From Alectoria sarmentosa (lineage: Eukaryota > Ascomycota > Lecanoromycetes > Lecanorales > Parmeliaceae), in the NCBI GenBank assembly GCA_009733775.1, contig WOGZ01000022.1, positions 169,270 through 233,269 of the forward strand: a stretch of DNA of 64,000 nucleotides, in the 5' to 3' direction. The notes beneath the pieces were generated by a model, which saw only the letters and a list, made by a program, of their open reading frames with translations, did not search any database and had not been told where the DNA came from. Shown here one piece after another: positions 11,647-22,023 of the stretch. Position numbers and translations under genes: made by a program. How positions within the stretch are numbered: position 1 is the stretch's first letter; each line of letters begins with the position of its first letter.

Positions 11647-13544
11647 ATGTCCAAGACGTTTTCTAAAAATGAGGTTGCCAGCCACAAAACGAAAGACGAC
11701 CTTTGGTTAGCAGAGACCCCATTTTACCTTTCGATCCCGATCTGACATGGTCCTCTCTAGGGTCATTGTTGACGACGACGCCTACGACTTGACCAAATTT
11801 CAAGACGAACATCCAGGAGGCCAGAAAAGTAAGCACTTCTCACGAGTGCTCGCGGAGCGTGCGTTTGTTGACCCGCTATGCCCCAGTCCTCCAGCGGGTA
11901 GCCGGCAAGGATGCCTCGAAACAATTCTGGAAATACCATAATGAGAGCATACTCAAAAAGTACAAAGGCCAATTATTGGTCGGATCCTTAGACAGCAAGA
12001 AGAAAGAAGCTGTCCCTCCTACTCCACCTGCAACCCCACCACCAGCCGAGAAGAAGGCCGAAGCCAAAGAGAAGGTGATACCACAAGCGGAATCTGGAAC
12101 CGTGGCTCCTGTCCCAGGAAAAGATGTAGAGGCGGTAAAAGAATCAATGGACCCGTATGGGGCTATGATACCCTACGCAGATCCAGCGTGGTATCAAAGC
12201 GTATGCACGATCCTATTCATGAGACCATCTTCGTGGCTGACCTTCAATTCTAGTATCACTCTCCCTATTTCAACGAGACCCACGTCGCTCTCCGCGCCGA
12301 AGTCCGCGAATGGGTCGACAATGAAATAGAACCTTATGTTACTGAATGGGATGAAGCCAAAAAAGTACCGGATAAGATCTACAAGCAGATGGGCGAACGT
12401 GGCTACTTAGCAGGTCTAATGGGCCTACACAAATATCCTACCCAATCCACCGATCACCGAGTAAAGAGCGTGAAGCCGGAAGACTGGGACCTCTTCCACG
12501 AATTGCTTTTGACGGACGAGATATCGAGAGCAGGCAGTGGTGGTCTCGTATGGAACTTGATTGGTGGATTTGGCATCGGATGCCCTCCCGTGGTTAAGTT
12601 CGGCAAGAAGCCTCTGGTCGATCGCATATTACCCGGCATCTTGAACGGGGACAAGAGAATCTGTCTGGCTATAACCGAGCCAGATGCTGGGAGTGATGTT
12701 GCCAACCTGACTTGCGAAGCTAAGCTTACTGAAGATGGAAAGCACTACATCGTCAACGGCGAGAAAAAGTGGATCACGAACGGTGTATGGTGCGATTACT
12801 TCACAACTGCGGTCCGAACTGGTGGTGAAGGCATGAACGGTGTCTCAGCACTGCTTATTGAGCGCGAGCATGGTGGTGTCAGCACAAGAAAGATGGATTG
12901 CCAGGGTGTATGGGCCAGTGGAACAACATATGTGACCTTCGAGGACGTCAAAGTACCGGTGGAGAATCTGCTAAGCAAAGAGAACCAAGGATTTAAAGGT
13001 ATGATCGTATTTCTCACCTTTGCAATGACGATGCTGACGCTCTTTTCTAGTTCTCATGACAAATTTCAACCACGAACGGATAGGCATAATCATCCAATGT
13101 ATTCGTTTCTCCCGCGTCTGTTACGAAGAGTCCGTCAAGTATGCTCACAAGCGCCGCACTTTCGGCAAGAAGCTCATCGACCACCCTGTCATTCGCCTTA
13201 AGCTTGCACACATGGCTCGCCAGATCGAGGCGTCTTACAACTGGTTGGAGAATCTAATCTACCAGTGCAACGTCATGCAAGAGACCGAGGCCATGCTGAA
13301 GCTTGGTGGTGCTATTGCGGGTTTAAAAGCCCAGGCCACTGTGACCTTTGAATTTTGTGCTAGAGAGGCAAGTCAGATATTTGGTGGACTCAGCTACAGC
13401 CGTGGCGGACAGGGTGCTAAGGTTGAGAGATTATACCGCGATGTCCGAGCTTACGCGATCCCTGGTGGCAGCGAGGAGATAATGCTAGATCTCAGCATGA
13501 GACAGGCATTGAGGGTGCACAAGGCTCTAGGAATGAAGCTGTAA
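11647..13544 (+). CDS. cytochrome b5-acyl-CoA dehydrogenase fusion
   Basis: 559 residues in five exons: join(11647..11705, 11761..11828, 11887..12200, 12254..12998, 13051..13544), all phases consistent. Residues 1-80 are a cytochrome b5-like heme domain with the axial-ligand motif EHPGG and a second histidine in WKYHNESI. A Pro/Ala/Lys-rich linker (about 85-140) leads to an acyl-CoA dehydrogenase: ITEPDAGSD for FAD and substrate binding, GEKKWITNG, KRRTFGKKLIDHPVIRLK, a QIFGGLSYSRGG segment and YRDVRAYAIPGGSEE at the C-terminus. Known fungal and animal members of this class (ACAD10/11-like) act on unusual acyl-CoAs. The attached b5 may pass electrons in place of ETF; that is inference. No mitochondrial presequence is evident, and the C-terminus GMKL is not a clear PTS1. 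Confidence 0.93.
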
Positions 13545-13880
13545 AGGAGATACGATATGTGTATGCTGATGTTGTCCGGTGTCTTCGGTGGCCGAAGTTC
13601 CTGGTTTGGGACAAATGCAGTGGCTGTCTACAAATACTGAAGAATATTAAACTCTTTGAATTTACAATAAGTCTCATATTGGGCGTGATGCAAGCCTACG
13701 ACTTTTCGGAGGCTTTGAAAAAGGGGCCACCAGGGCCTCGTCTTTGCGCTATAGGGCTGACGGACCGTGTCCATATTCCGCCCTTTTCCGAGCTCTCAGC
13801 TCTCAGCTCTCCTCGAAGGAGTCGAGGCTCATAATTTAAGAACTACCAAATTTTGTGAACCTCTCACGCACTTCACGATA
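13545..13880. other. intergenic, no gene seen
   Basis: 336 bp of 3' flank and promoter between two plus-strand genes. A short GAGCTCTCAGCTCTCAGCTCT repeat lies at 13789-13809. Confidence 0.5.
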
Positions 13881-14886
13881 ATGGACGTCCTCCGTACCAC
13901 CCTCCAACCCCTCACTCACTCCCTTCCCACCCCAATCCGCGACTTCGGCATCTCGCTCCTCGGCACCCACTGCTACAAAACCATAGTCGTTGATATCGAC
14001 CTCACTTCCACGCAATGCCTGAAACTCGCCGTCTCCAAAGCTCTCGGGATCGCCACAGTCGCCGGTTCCTCCGTGGTTAAAGTCCCTCAGATCATCAAAC
14101 TCCTTTCTTCGCAATCTGGAGCTGGAATCTCTTTCCTCTCCTACGCCCTCGAGACTTCCGCCCTGTTGACTACCTTGGCCTACAGCGCGCGCAATGGATT
14201 TCCGTTCAATACGTACGGGGAAACAGCGATGATCGCGGCGCAAAATGTCGTCATCAGCCTATTGGTATTGCGGTATACGGGCAAACCGGTTTTAGCAGCG
14301 GTCTTTGTGGCAGCTCTGGCGTCGGCGGGCTATTCGCTATTCAATGAGGGCATGATAGATATGCAGACATTGACATATGCACAAATGGGAGCGGGGTTGT
14401 TGGGGGTAGCGTCGAAGTTGCCGCAGGTCTGGACGATCTATAGTGAGGGGGGCACGGGGCAGCTGAGCGCTTATATGGTGAGCGAGAGTCATGGAATTGG
14501 AGGCTGTTAGAGTGGAAGTCGTATAAATTGAAAACTGACATCCACTGTCTGCTACAGGTCTTCAATTACCTTTTTGGGAGTTTGACGAGGATTTATACGA
14601 CGTTGCAGGAGGTGGACGACAAGTTGATTCTCTATGGGTTTGTGGGAGGCTTTGTGCTGAATCTTGTTTTGGCTGGTCAGATGGTGAGTCAAGCCTTTTC
14701 GCGGAGCTCGTAAGGAAATTCTTGACGCCAGATTCATAATGACGTCTGTAGGTCTACTATTGGAATAGTCCGGCAACAGCATCACATGCAGGAGAGATTG
14801 GAGAGAAACCTGCCGGCATGGCCATGGGATCCAGCACCGGAGCCTCGACCAAAGGAAAGGGACCTACAACCCGCCGCAGAGGATAG
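13881..14886 (+). CDS. mannose-P-dolichol utilization defect 1-like PQ-loop protein
   Basis: 285 residues from join(13881..14477, 14558..14683, 14752..14886); both introns are phase 0. Hydrophobic multi-span protein with two PQ-loop motifs: VVKVPQIIKLLSSQS near residue 73 and ASKLPQVWTIYSEGG near 185, each followed by a small-residue-rich helix (GISFLSYALE; GQLSAYMVFNYLFG). This paired PQ-loop arrangement and the conserved YCYKTI-like start of helix 1 (HCYKTIVVDID) match MPDU1/Lec35. In animals that protein is needed in the ER membrane for use of dolichol-P-mannose and dolichol-P-glucose in N-glycan and GPI assembly. The C-terminal 40 residues are hydrophilic and low complexity (GSSTGASTKGKG). 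Confidence 0.93.
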
Positions 14887-15202
14887 CCAGCCTGCCGCTT
14901 CCATCATTGAAAAGTAGCATCTCATCTAACGTGTCCACCTTCCACCATTGCCTTGATAATCATCATGTTCAAAACGCTCAGCTCCAGTGAAACTCCAACT
15001 TCACACTATCCGGTACCCCTGCCTCCAACAGAATATGTACCCACCCCCCTCTTCCGGTCCGAACAACAGGCCTCACATCGCCCCACTTCGGATTCACCGG
15101 CATCACGATCCCCCCAAATGCTATCCATCCAATGCCCGCAACCGTCCCTACATTTCCTCCATTGGGCAGCTAGCCAGCTGTTCGGCCTGCCCCATATCGG
15201 AT

Positions 15203-15937
15203 CTACATATCTACTTCTTGAATCCTGACTCTGACTTCGACCTTGCCCAAAGACAGTAAATTCACAATTGCTTCCCATCCCGCTTCCCTTGTCAAGCCTA
15301 CTCCTATTGCCCTGCCAACGGCAGCAATCTCTACCCTCCTCAGCCCTTCACGTTGCCAATACCGCAGCCTCTGCGGGGCATTGTAAAATGTAGTCGGAAA
15401 GGAGGGGGGTAATCCTTCCTTGTGTCGGTTTGGAAAGACACTTTGAGCCGGGGTGAGAGAGAGAGAGAAGAAGGGCGTGGGCGTGGATTTGGAGGCGGAG
15501 CTCGAGAGGGAGGGGGAAGGGGAGAGAATGTCATTTGCGGGTGGGATCTGGCTGAGAGGTTGAGTGCCATTAATACGAGGCCGACCAACAGGTTGGAATG
15601 CAGTTGAGTAATCCCATAAATAAGGGCTCAAGACCGAGTGGAGTTGGAAAACGAGCTGATGGCATGCACGAGGTGTTGGGCGCAAAGGAACATGCGATCT
15701 AATATTACAGCTGAATTTCATTGTCGATAGCTCAATCATGGACAGAAAAGCACCTAGGTACAAGAAAGGAGACATAAAGACAGTTGGCATATGGGAAGAT
15801 GGGCAAGAGCGAGGAGCAGAAAATGTAGAAGCCATGAAAGCTGAAGGGATCTTGAAAGCAGCAACGGAAGGAGATTTGATGGCGTTGTCAAACATACGTG
15901 CGAGACTTCTCCGTGGCCCGGTCTTGGAATAAGCCAC
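15203..15937 (-). CDS. uncertain hypothetical ORF
   Basis: An uninterrupted 244-codon frame inside the 1.3 kb gap between the MPDU1-like gene and MED8. The last 80 codons have coding-like composition (LRYWQREGLRRVEIAAVGRA). The middle is a Ser/Pro-rich stretch read from a purine-rich repeat tract (about 15450-15535), which lengthens frames by chance. I recognise no domain. It may be a real species-restricted gene, part of an unresolved spliced gene, or MED8 3' sequence. The rest of 14887-16163 shows nothing else. Confidence 0.2.
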   Translation of the reverse strand: MAYSKTGPRRSLARMFDNAIKSPSVAAFKIPSAFMASTFSAPRSCPSSHMPTVFMSPFLYLGAFLSMIELSTMKFSCNIRSHVPLRPTPRACHQLVFQLHSVLSPYLWDYSTAFQPVGRPRINGTQPLSQIPPANDILSPSPSLSSSASKSTPTPFFSLSLTPAQSVFPNRHKEGLPPSFPTTFYNAPQRLRYWQREGLRRVEIAAVGRAIGVGLTREAGWEAIVNLLSLGKVEVRVRIQEVDM

Positions 15938-16163
15938 AAAGCCTCATCATTTTCGATAAATTGTTCCTTGGTTGAATTGTGATCATATATCGCCCAAATG
16001 CAAAGTCGTTGAGGTTCCTCAGGAGCCTCATTTCCCTCCTCATTGCCTTGGGTATATCCATTCCAATGCATCCATGCCGTCGATGTTGTGCCTGTCGCCG
16101 GCTTAAATCCGAGGAGAATCATTGATCGTTGGTATGATCTTGGAGCAGTGTGTCTCCTCGTTG

Positions 16164-16922
16164 TCATTTCTTCGGCTCTTCCCCTCTTACCAAAAATCGC
16201 AGCATATCGTCCATCGATAGTGACTTTCCTCCCCCCTCTTCAGGCTTCTTATTCTCTTGACCCTCCCATTCCGCCAACCACGCACCTTCCTTGTCTTCCT
16301 TCTCACCCTCTTCCTCGTCACTCTCATCATCCATCAACCCTGTAACCACGTTCTCGACTCCACCTTCAATCTCATCGGCAGTATAATCTCCACCCCATTC
16401 ATGCTTCCTCGCTTGCTCATTTGCCGCTACACCGGCCCATTCCCACAGATCCGTGATCTCGTCCGTTCCTCTACTACCATTCTTTTTAACCACCTCCTCC
16501 CCAGCTAGACGACCTTCTTCAACCCAATCTTCAACATGTGGCTCGAATTTCTTGCGTAGTAGTTGATTGAGAACGGGCTCTTGTTCTCGACCAGGATATA
16601 ATGGCAAGGGGTAGGCGACCAGGGAAGAGAGGAGAGGGCCGTGTGTGGTTAGGTGAGCGGAGACGGAAGCGAGGTTTTGGGATATTATTTGGGAGAGGGA
16701 GTGAAGCGAGGACCTAGTAAGGTTAAGCCTCCTTCATCTAGATCATGTGAGGGAGACAGATGTCGATGGGTCTGCGACATTATTGTGGGAGGCTCACCAC
16801 GGTGGGAGAGGTTCTATGGTGTGGATCTGTTGTTGCAGAGAAGCCAGGGAGTTTGTGAGCTGGGCAAGGCGTTGACGAGTGTGTTCCAGTATCCTAATGT
16901 CTTGAGGCGATAGTGTTGCCAT
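16164..16922 (-). CDS. MED8: Mediator complex subunit 8
   Basis: 224 residues from complement(join(16164..16713, 16798..16922)), with one 84-nt phase-2 intron. The N-terminal helix DIRILEHTRQRLAQLTNSL, then SLQQQIHTIEPLPPW, SLSQIISQNLASVSAHL and YPLPLYPGREQEPVLNQLL form the typical Med8 pattern. DWVEEGR and DLWEWAGVAANEQARKHEWGGD follow, and then an acidic tail. Med8 belongs to the Mediator head module and contacts TBP and Med18/Med20. The chosen ATG gives MATLSPQDIR, in line with the short N-terminus of other fungal Med8 proteins. The TGA stop overlaps an ATG of another frame (ATGA at 16164-16167), probably by chance. Confidence 0.95.
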
Positions 16923-17668
16923 TGCCAGCGATTTTTGTGATTTGGTGCAGATGGAAGGGGCGAAGGAAAATTGAAGTTGGGCTCGTCTTGACTCGATGTT
17001 GTAACTTGCATTCTTCTCATCGATATGTTGTATCTATTGGACAGATTCGGTTTGGTGTCGACGACCAAGGCTGTCCGCGTTGCCCGAGTTTCATTGTATG
17101 TGTGTGAAATCCAGCCTTGATGCACTTGATTTCTGAAGCCAATTGGAGAACCGGCGCTTCAAGCATTAGGGGCTATCAAAATTATTTCTGCAATTCGAAT
17201 TAAATATGAAGTTGAGTAGCTTTCAAACGACTTCTGAGTTGCAACTCCAGACCTGCAACTATACTACTACTTCAAAGGCTAAGTATTTCGCCGTATCATA
17301 AACGCGCCCTAGAGTAGCATTTTATTCGAATATCAACAAAGCGCTATTGGCTGTCGCCGTTGGTTTCATATCAGTTATTGCCATCGTGCTTTCGTTCTGG
17401 TAGCATGAACATAATGACTTTTTCTAGCTTTGAAGGCAAGTTCATAAGGTTTCAACATCGCCATAAATAAGACGCCTGAATCTAAATTGGCAACCCATAC
17501 GGACACTTAAGTTGTATCAAGGCAATGCTAATGCTTCTCTGGTCACTATAGTATGGTACAACACATCCGCGTATCTAATTGGGCCCTTGGCCATCAGCTG
17601 GTGGGTAATAATCTAGGATACAAGACGATGGGATGGCGGTCGAGAGAGCTTCTCAATCCTCGCCGTGC
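16923..17668. other. intergenic, no gene seen
   Basis: 746 bp between two minus-strand genes: MED8 promoter plus the downstream flank of RPN2. It is mildly AT-rich at 17150-17550. No conserved frame recognised. Confidence 0.5.
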
Positions 17669-20600
17669 TCACTCATCGTCAGAATGGTATTCGAATTCAT
17701 GCGGCACTTCTGCGTCCTCTTCCCCTTCACCGCCCTCATCAAGCGCGGTCAACACCCCAGCGGCCTCGGCTGCACCGGTTGCTTCCCTACTAGCCTCTCC
17801 TTGAGCCATTGCAGCATCAACTCGATCTTGTAATGTAACTGGTGTGGCAGCGGGCTGAGCGGGTTTTTTAGCTTTCTTCATCTCCAAGAGCGTCTTTGGC
17901 TCTGAAGGCTTGGTGTCGTTCAGCAGTATCACACCACCGGTAGGCTTCTTGACAGGCTCGTAGCGTTCATCCGGGAAGCTGACGAATTTGAGCTGTGCCG
18001 GTAGTACTCGCGACATATTCTCGAGGCCGAAGCCCACTTTTTCCTTCTCCATCTTCTTTTTCAAGCCTTCAGGCTTGTCGGATTCCTTGGCTTCTTCCTC
18101 CTCTTTCTTCTCGCCATCGCCCTCGGTCTTGACAGCGGGCTCGTCAGTATCCATCTTGTCCCCTGCATATGCCTTTGGCGCGGTCGGGGTCTGGTCGATG
18201 TCCATGCTCTCGCGTCTCTGCTGCTTTTCTTTCTTCTGCGCTCTACGCTTTGCTTGGGCCGTTGTCGAGAGCACGGCGGTCTTGACCTTCTCTGGGGCGT
18301 CCTCCGTCTTGGTTTCTTGCTCTGGAGGATAGTCAAACAGACTAGGTCGAGTCGCACTGTGAAATTTGAAGTTGGGCACATCTAGGTCTTGGTCCAGACC
18401 GATGACTGAAGTTGGAGTGAAGCTGAGAGATAAGAAATGGGTGAGAGGGAACCAGTACCAGTACTGTGTGAAGACTGCCATTCCAACAATACCAGCCATG
18501 TTCAGATTCCCCGTCTGGGTCTGAAGACTGATCGTGCAGTTCCGGCCACCAGCGTCAATGATGCCCAAGGAGATAGCGCTGCCAAACTTGGTCATGGCAT
18601 CTTCATGTCGGTCGCCGATGGCCTTTTGCAAAGTCTTTCGAATTGTGCCGACCTTCGGGTTCATAGCCTCGTTTTGCTGTACCATGATCATAGAAAGGGC
18701 AATGAGTGCCCCTTGACGCACGAAGTCGGTTGGATCCTTGATCATCGGCTCCAGAAGGTCGATAGCTTCGTCCAAACCAGTACCTGCGCAAGATATACCC
18801 AGTGCCATTGCTGCCCCGTATCGGACGTGTGGATTGTATGACTCTGACAGCAGCTCGACCATACGGGGCACGCTCTTGGGCTTTCTGAAGAGGATGAAGC
18901 CTAGACTCATGACAGCGTATCTCCGCACGTCATCGCTGACATCGCTGACTGCTACGTGAAGGAGCTTTCGAACAGCTTTATTGCTGCCAGTGCCACAATA
19001 AGCAAGCGCAAGAGTCTGAATGCCTCCGTATCGGAGGATCGGATCAGGGTCGTCCAAGAGGCCGTTCACCAATTCGTCGGCCCCCTCTTGCCGGCCGTAC
19101 ATGATGAGTGCCATTCCAAGACCGAGGCCACGGACGATCTTCTCGTGTTGTGTATCATGAGCATATTGAATCATATCCTCGAGGGCCTTGATGTTGCCAG
19201 TCCCCAACATTATCAAGCCCATTGCAATGCCTACGGCCTCCCCGTTTAGAGCTGAGTCGGTGTACAAGACACCTTTGAGGTCATCGTAAATGCCCTCATC
19301 GCCTGTAGCCATGCCAGCAACGCCTAAGCCTAGGGCACCTCCATGTTGCACAACTTCTTCTGTGGCCTTCTTGAAGTGGTCGCGAATGAGTTCCAAAGCA
19401 AAAGTTTCGTGATTAGCGTATATTAGACCCATGGCATAAAGTGAACCTCCTTGACTATAGACAGAGCCGGTGTTTGCACCCTCGACGGTGTCCTTTGGCA
19501 GGTATGGCTTCAACAGTGTCTGCCCATTGCCAAGATCACCGCGATGTATAACTCCAAGCGCAGCAGTGGCGGTGAATTTTGACCAATTGACCGCTTTGCC
19601 GAGCCAGTCCAGGTTGTCACGGAAGAAATTGGCATTCATAGTGCCGGCGTTCATAAACCCACACGACAAGGTGACTGCAGTATGGAAAATCGAGTTTCGT
19701 GCTTCGAGACTGTCTTTGAGCTTGTTGAGTATGGCAACATCTGCATGGTTGTTTCGGTAGAGGAATTCGAGATTCAATTGAATGGTTTTTGTCCCTGATA
19801 GAATCTCGCGTATAGAGTCGAACGCTTTCTGCGCCTCCGGACTGATTGACTGGGGTTTTTCCGAAGAATTCTCCAGCGAAGAACTTGCATTAGGGGCATT
19901 TCCATCCGACTCCGACAAGAGTTTGTCAGTTTCTTGAGCGTCATCGACTTTGTCGTCATCCATCTTATCTATGCCATCTGTAGGCTGAGTAGATGTAAGC
20001 TCTGGGTCCTTCGGAAGGCCTTCCCTAACTTTCTTCAAAAACTCCTGAGAGCTGTTGTCGTACAGATCGAAGGCAATTTGGTACGCTTCCGCCAGGCGGC
20101 GTGGCCCCCCAGTCTCTACTAAATCCGCGAGTAGCTTTGATGCCATCGAGTGCTCGTTCAAATAGACAATGCATTTTGCTATCGAAAAGACATCGGGAGA
20201 GGGAACATCTCGCAATAGACCGAGGATGAGACGTAGTAGCTTAAATGAAAAGTCGATGTTAGCATCGGTATATACCCATGAATCTGACGAAGGACAGGTG
20301 GGCGTCCTACCTCCTGGCGCAATCCGCGCTCCTGAACTACGTCCATACAGATGCCCAATAGATATTCCAGCAGCTCTTCAGCCTGTCCAATGCCATCTTT
20401 GGCCGGCTTGTCCTCTTTCTCATCGTCGCTCGCACGGAGTATAGCCCGCCGAATGACATCGAACTTGCGAGCTTCTACCGCAATTCCAACCACTTGGCGA
20501 TAGCGCTTTTCCCGGAAACATCGTTCAAATAACTGGTCTATTACCGCCTGAAGCGGTCGCTGGATACCCTGTTGCTGTGCGAGTGACGAAGGTAGACCGG

Positions 20601-21147
20601 TCGTGGGGGCAGGGGCACCCGCTGGATCGAACGTATTTGTACTGTCTTGGCGCGAAAGTAGGGATTTGGACGGGAGGGTTGCCTGTGAAAATGGCATCGT
20701 GGGCGAAGCGAGACTTGCGGAGGTGCTTGTGGCGCCATTTGTTGTCGAAGGAAAGGCGGTGTTGAGCTGAGTTGGATGATTCGTATCGCTTGTGAGGGTT
20801 GTATCAGAGAGAGCGATGTAGGTGTCAACGCATTTCGATATGATGGTGTCTTCAAATTCACCCTCATTCTCCAGATCGAATAGCTTGCCAGCACCGAGGG
20901 CAAATACCATGCTCTCATTATATTCCTGAAGGTTGTAGTAGACCTTTGCCGCGACGAGAGCGGCCAGTTCCCGCTCTGGAAACTGAGGATCTTCGTACAA
21001 GGCCTCGACCTCTCCCACAGACCCAACGACTTCTGTCCATAGTGAGTCGATCTTTTCGTTCAATTTCCTCAGTGCGAAAATCTGTAGCTCAGCATCTGGT
21101 TCGGATAAGAACCCCACCACACCGGCCGCTGATGTCAAACCCACCAT
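17669..21147 (-). CDS. RPN2: 26S proteasome regulatory particle base subunit Rpn2
   Basis: 1135 residues from complement(join(17669..20239, 20311..21147)); the 71-nt phase-0 intron joins GLRQE to LLRLILGLLRD. The N-terminus SAAGVVGFLSEPDAELQIFALRKL and the central proteasome/cyclosome repeats (YGAAMALGISCAGTG, GALIALSMIMVQQNEA, GGIQTLALAYCGTG) are diagnostic. QYWYWFPLTHFLSLSFTPT and the basic/acidic linker before ENMSRVLPAQLKFVSFPDERY are also characteristic, as is the acidic end (HEFEYHSDDE). Rpn2 (PSMD1) is a toroidal scaffold in the base that binds Rpn13 through its C-terminus. The Ser/Thr-rich insert around residues 120-185 is typical of filamentous fungi. The gene is divergent from CET1. 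Confidence 0.98.
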
Positions 21148-22023
21148 GATAGTGGTGTACGACTAAGTTGATGATATCGCCAAGGTTTCGCGTGAGGATG
21201 GCGATTACCTTGGACGAACAGCGTGAACGTGGAGCTTATGGAGAACACGAATGATAGACGACGGCTGGTTTGATGCCAAAGAATGTAGTCAAGATGGCCA
21301 GCTTGCGTAACGCAATGGAAGGGGCGAGAGGTGAGATTGCAGTAAGGAGTAGAGAATTTTGGGCGGCTTCCGTTGGTGGATCCGTGATGGAAGGGGAGCA
21401 GGCAAGCTACCACACGTCAACCAAAACTCACTCAACTGGCCGCATCCTGCGCCAAGACGCTAGTCCGTTCTCGTCAGTTCTGAGTGAAACGGCAATGGCG
21501 ATGAATCCTTAAATATTGACCGAAAGCTGCAGACACCGTTCTTTAGAAAGCATGGAGACGAGGCATACTTTCTTAGATAGCTTTTAGCTTGACACATTGA
21601 TATGATAAATGAGGCTTTCTTCTTAAACCATTTCACGACCACTCGGCGCGAAGCGCACACGACCCTCTCTCGGAATGTACGATTAGGGACTGAAAGGGCT
21701 GATAGCGATTAGGGGCAACGATACTACAAAGAGCTATAAGGAGCTGGCTCCTTCGACGTGCGGTCATCGCAAAAGCGTTCTTGACGCAGTGAACGCGTTC
21801 ACGAGACAGGGGTCCAGTCTCCCTACAAGGGTCCACACACAACGCTCTAAGCAGCGATACAGGTAATCGTTGAATGTGCTACGGCTCTGGCCCAAGGTTG
21901 CAATTCGATATAGCGAGTGGCAGACCTGGAGTTTTGGTATCGTGGAAGGACACCGTTTAACTGGTGCCGCTGAGGCATATCAAGGCATAACGGAACCGGG
22001 AGGAATAAGCTCGCTCGGCAGCT
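21148..22023. promoter_or_regulatory. divergent promoter region, RPN2 / CET1
   Basis: 876 bp between divergent start codons. No yeast-type Rpn4/PACE element was seen. Nothing else stands out. Confidence 0.45.

Noticed and set aside
15422..15607. Arg/Glu/Gly-rich plus-strand frame
   Set aside because: It is a translation of a purine-rich low-complexity tract (GAGAGAGAGAGAAGAAGG type), not a gene.
16164..16167. ATGA overlap between the MED8 stop and the ATG of a downstream same-strand frame
   Set aside because: Operon-like coupling is not expected in fungi, and the downstream frame (to about 15754) has no recognisable protein features.
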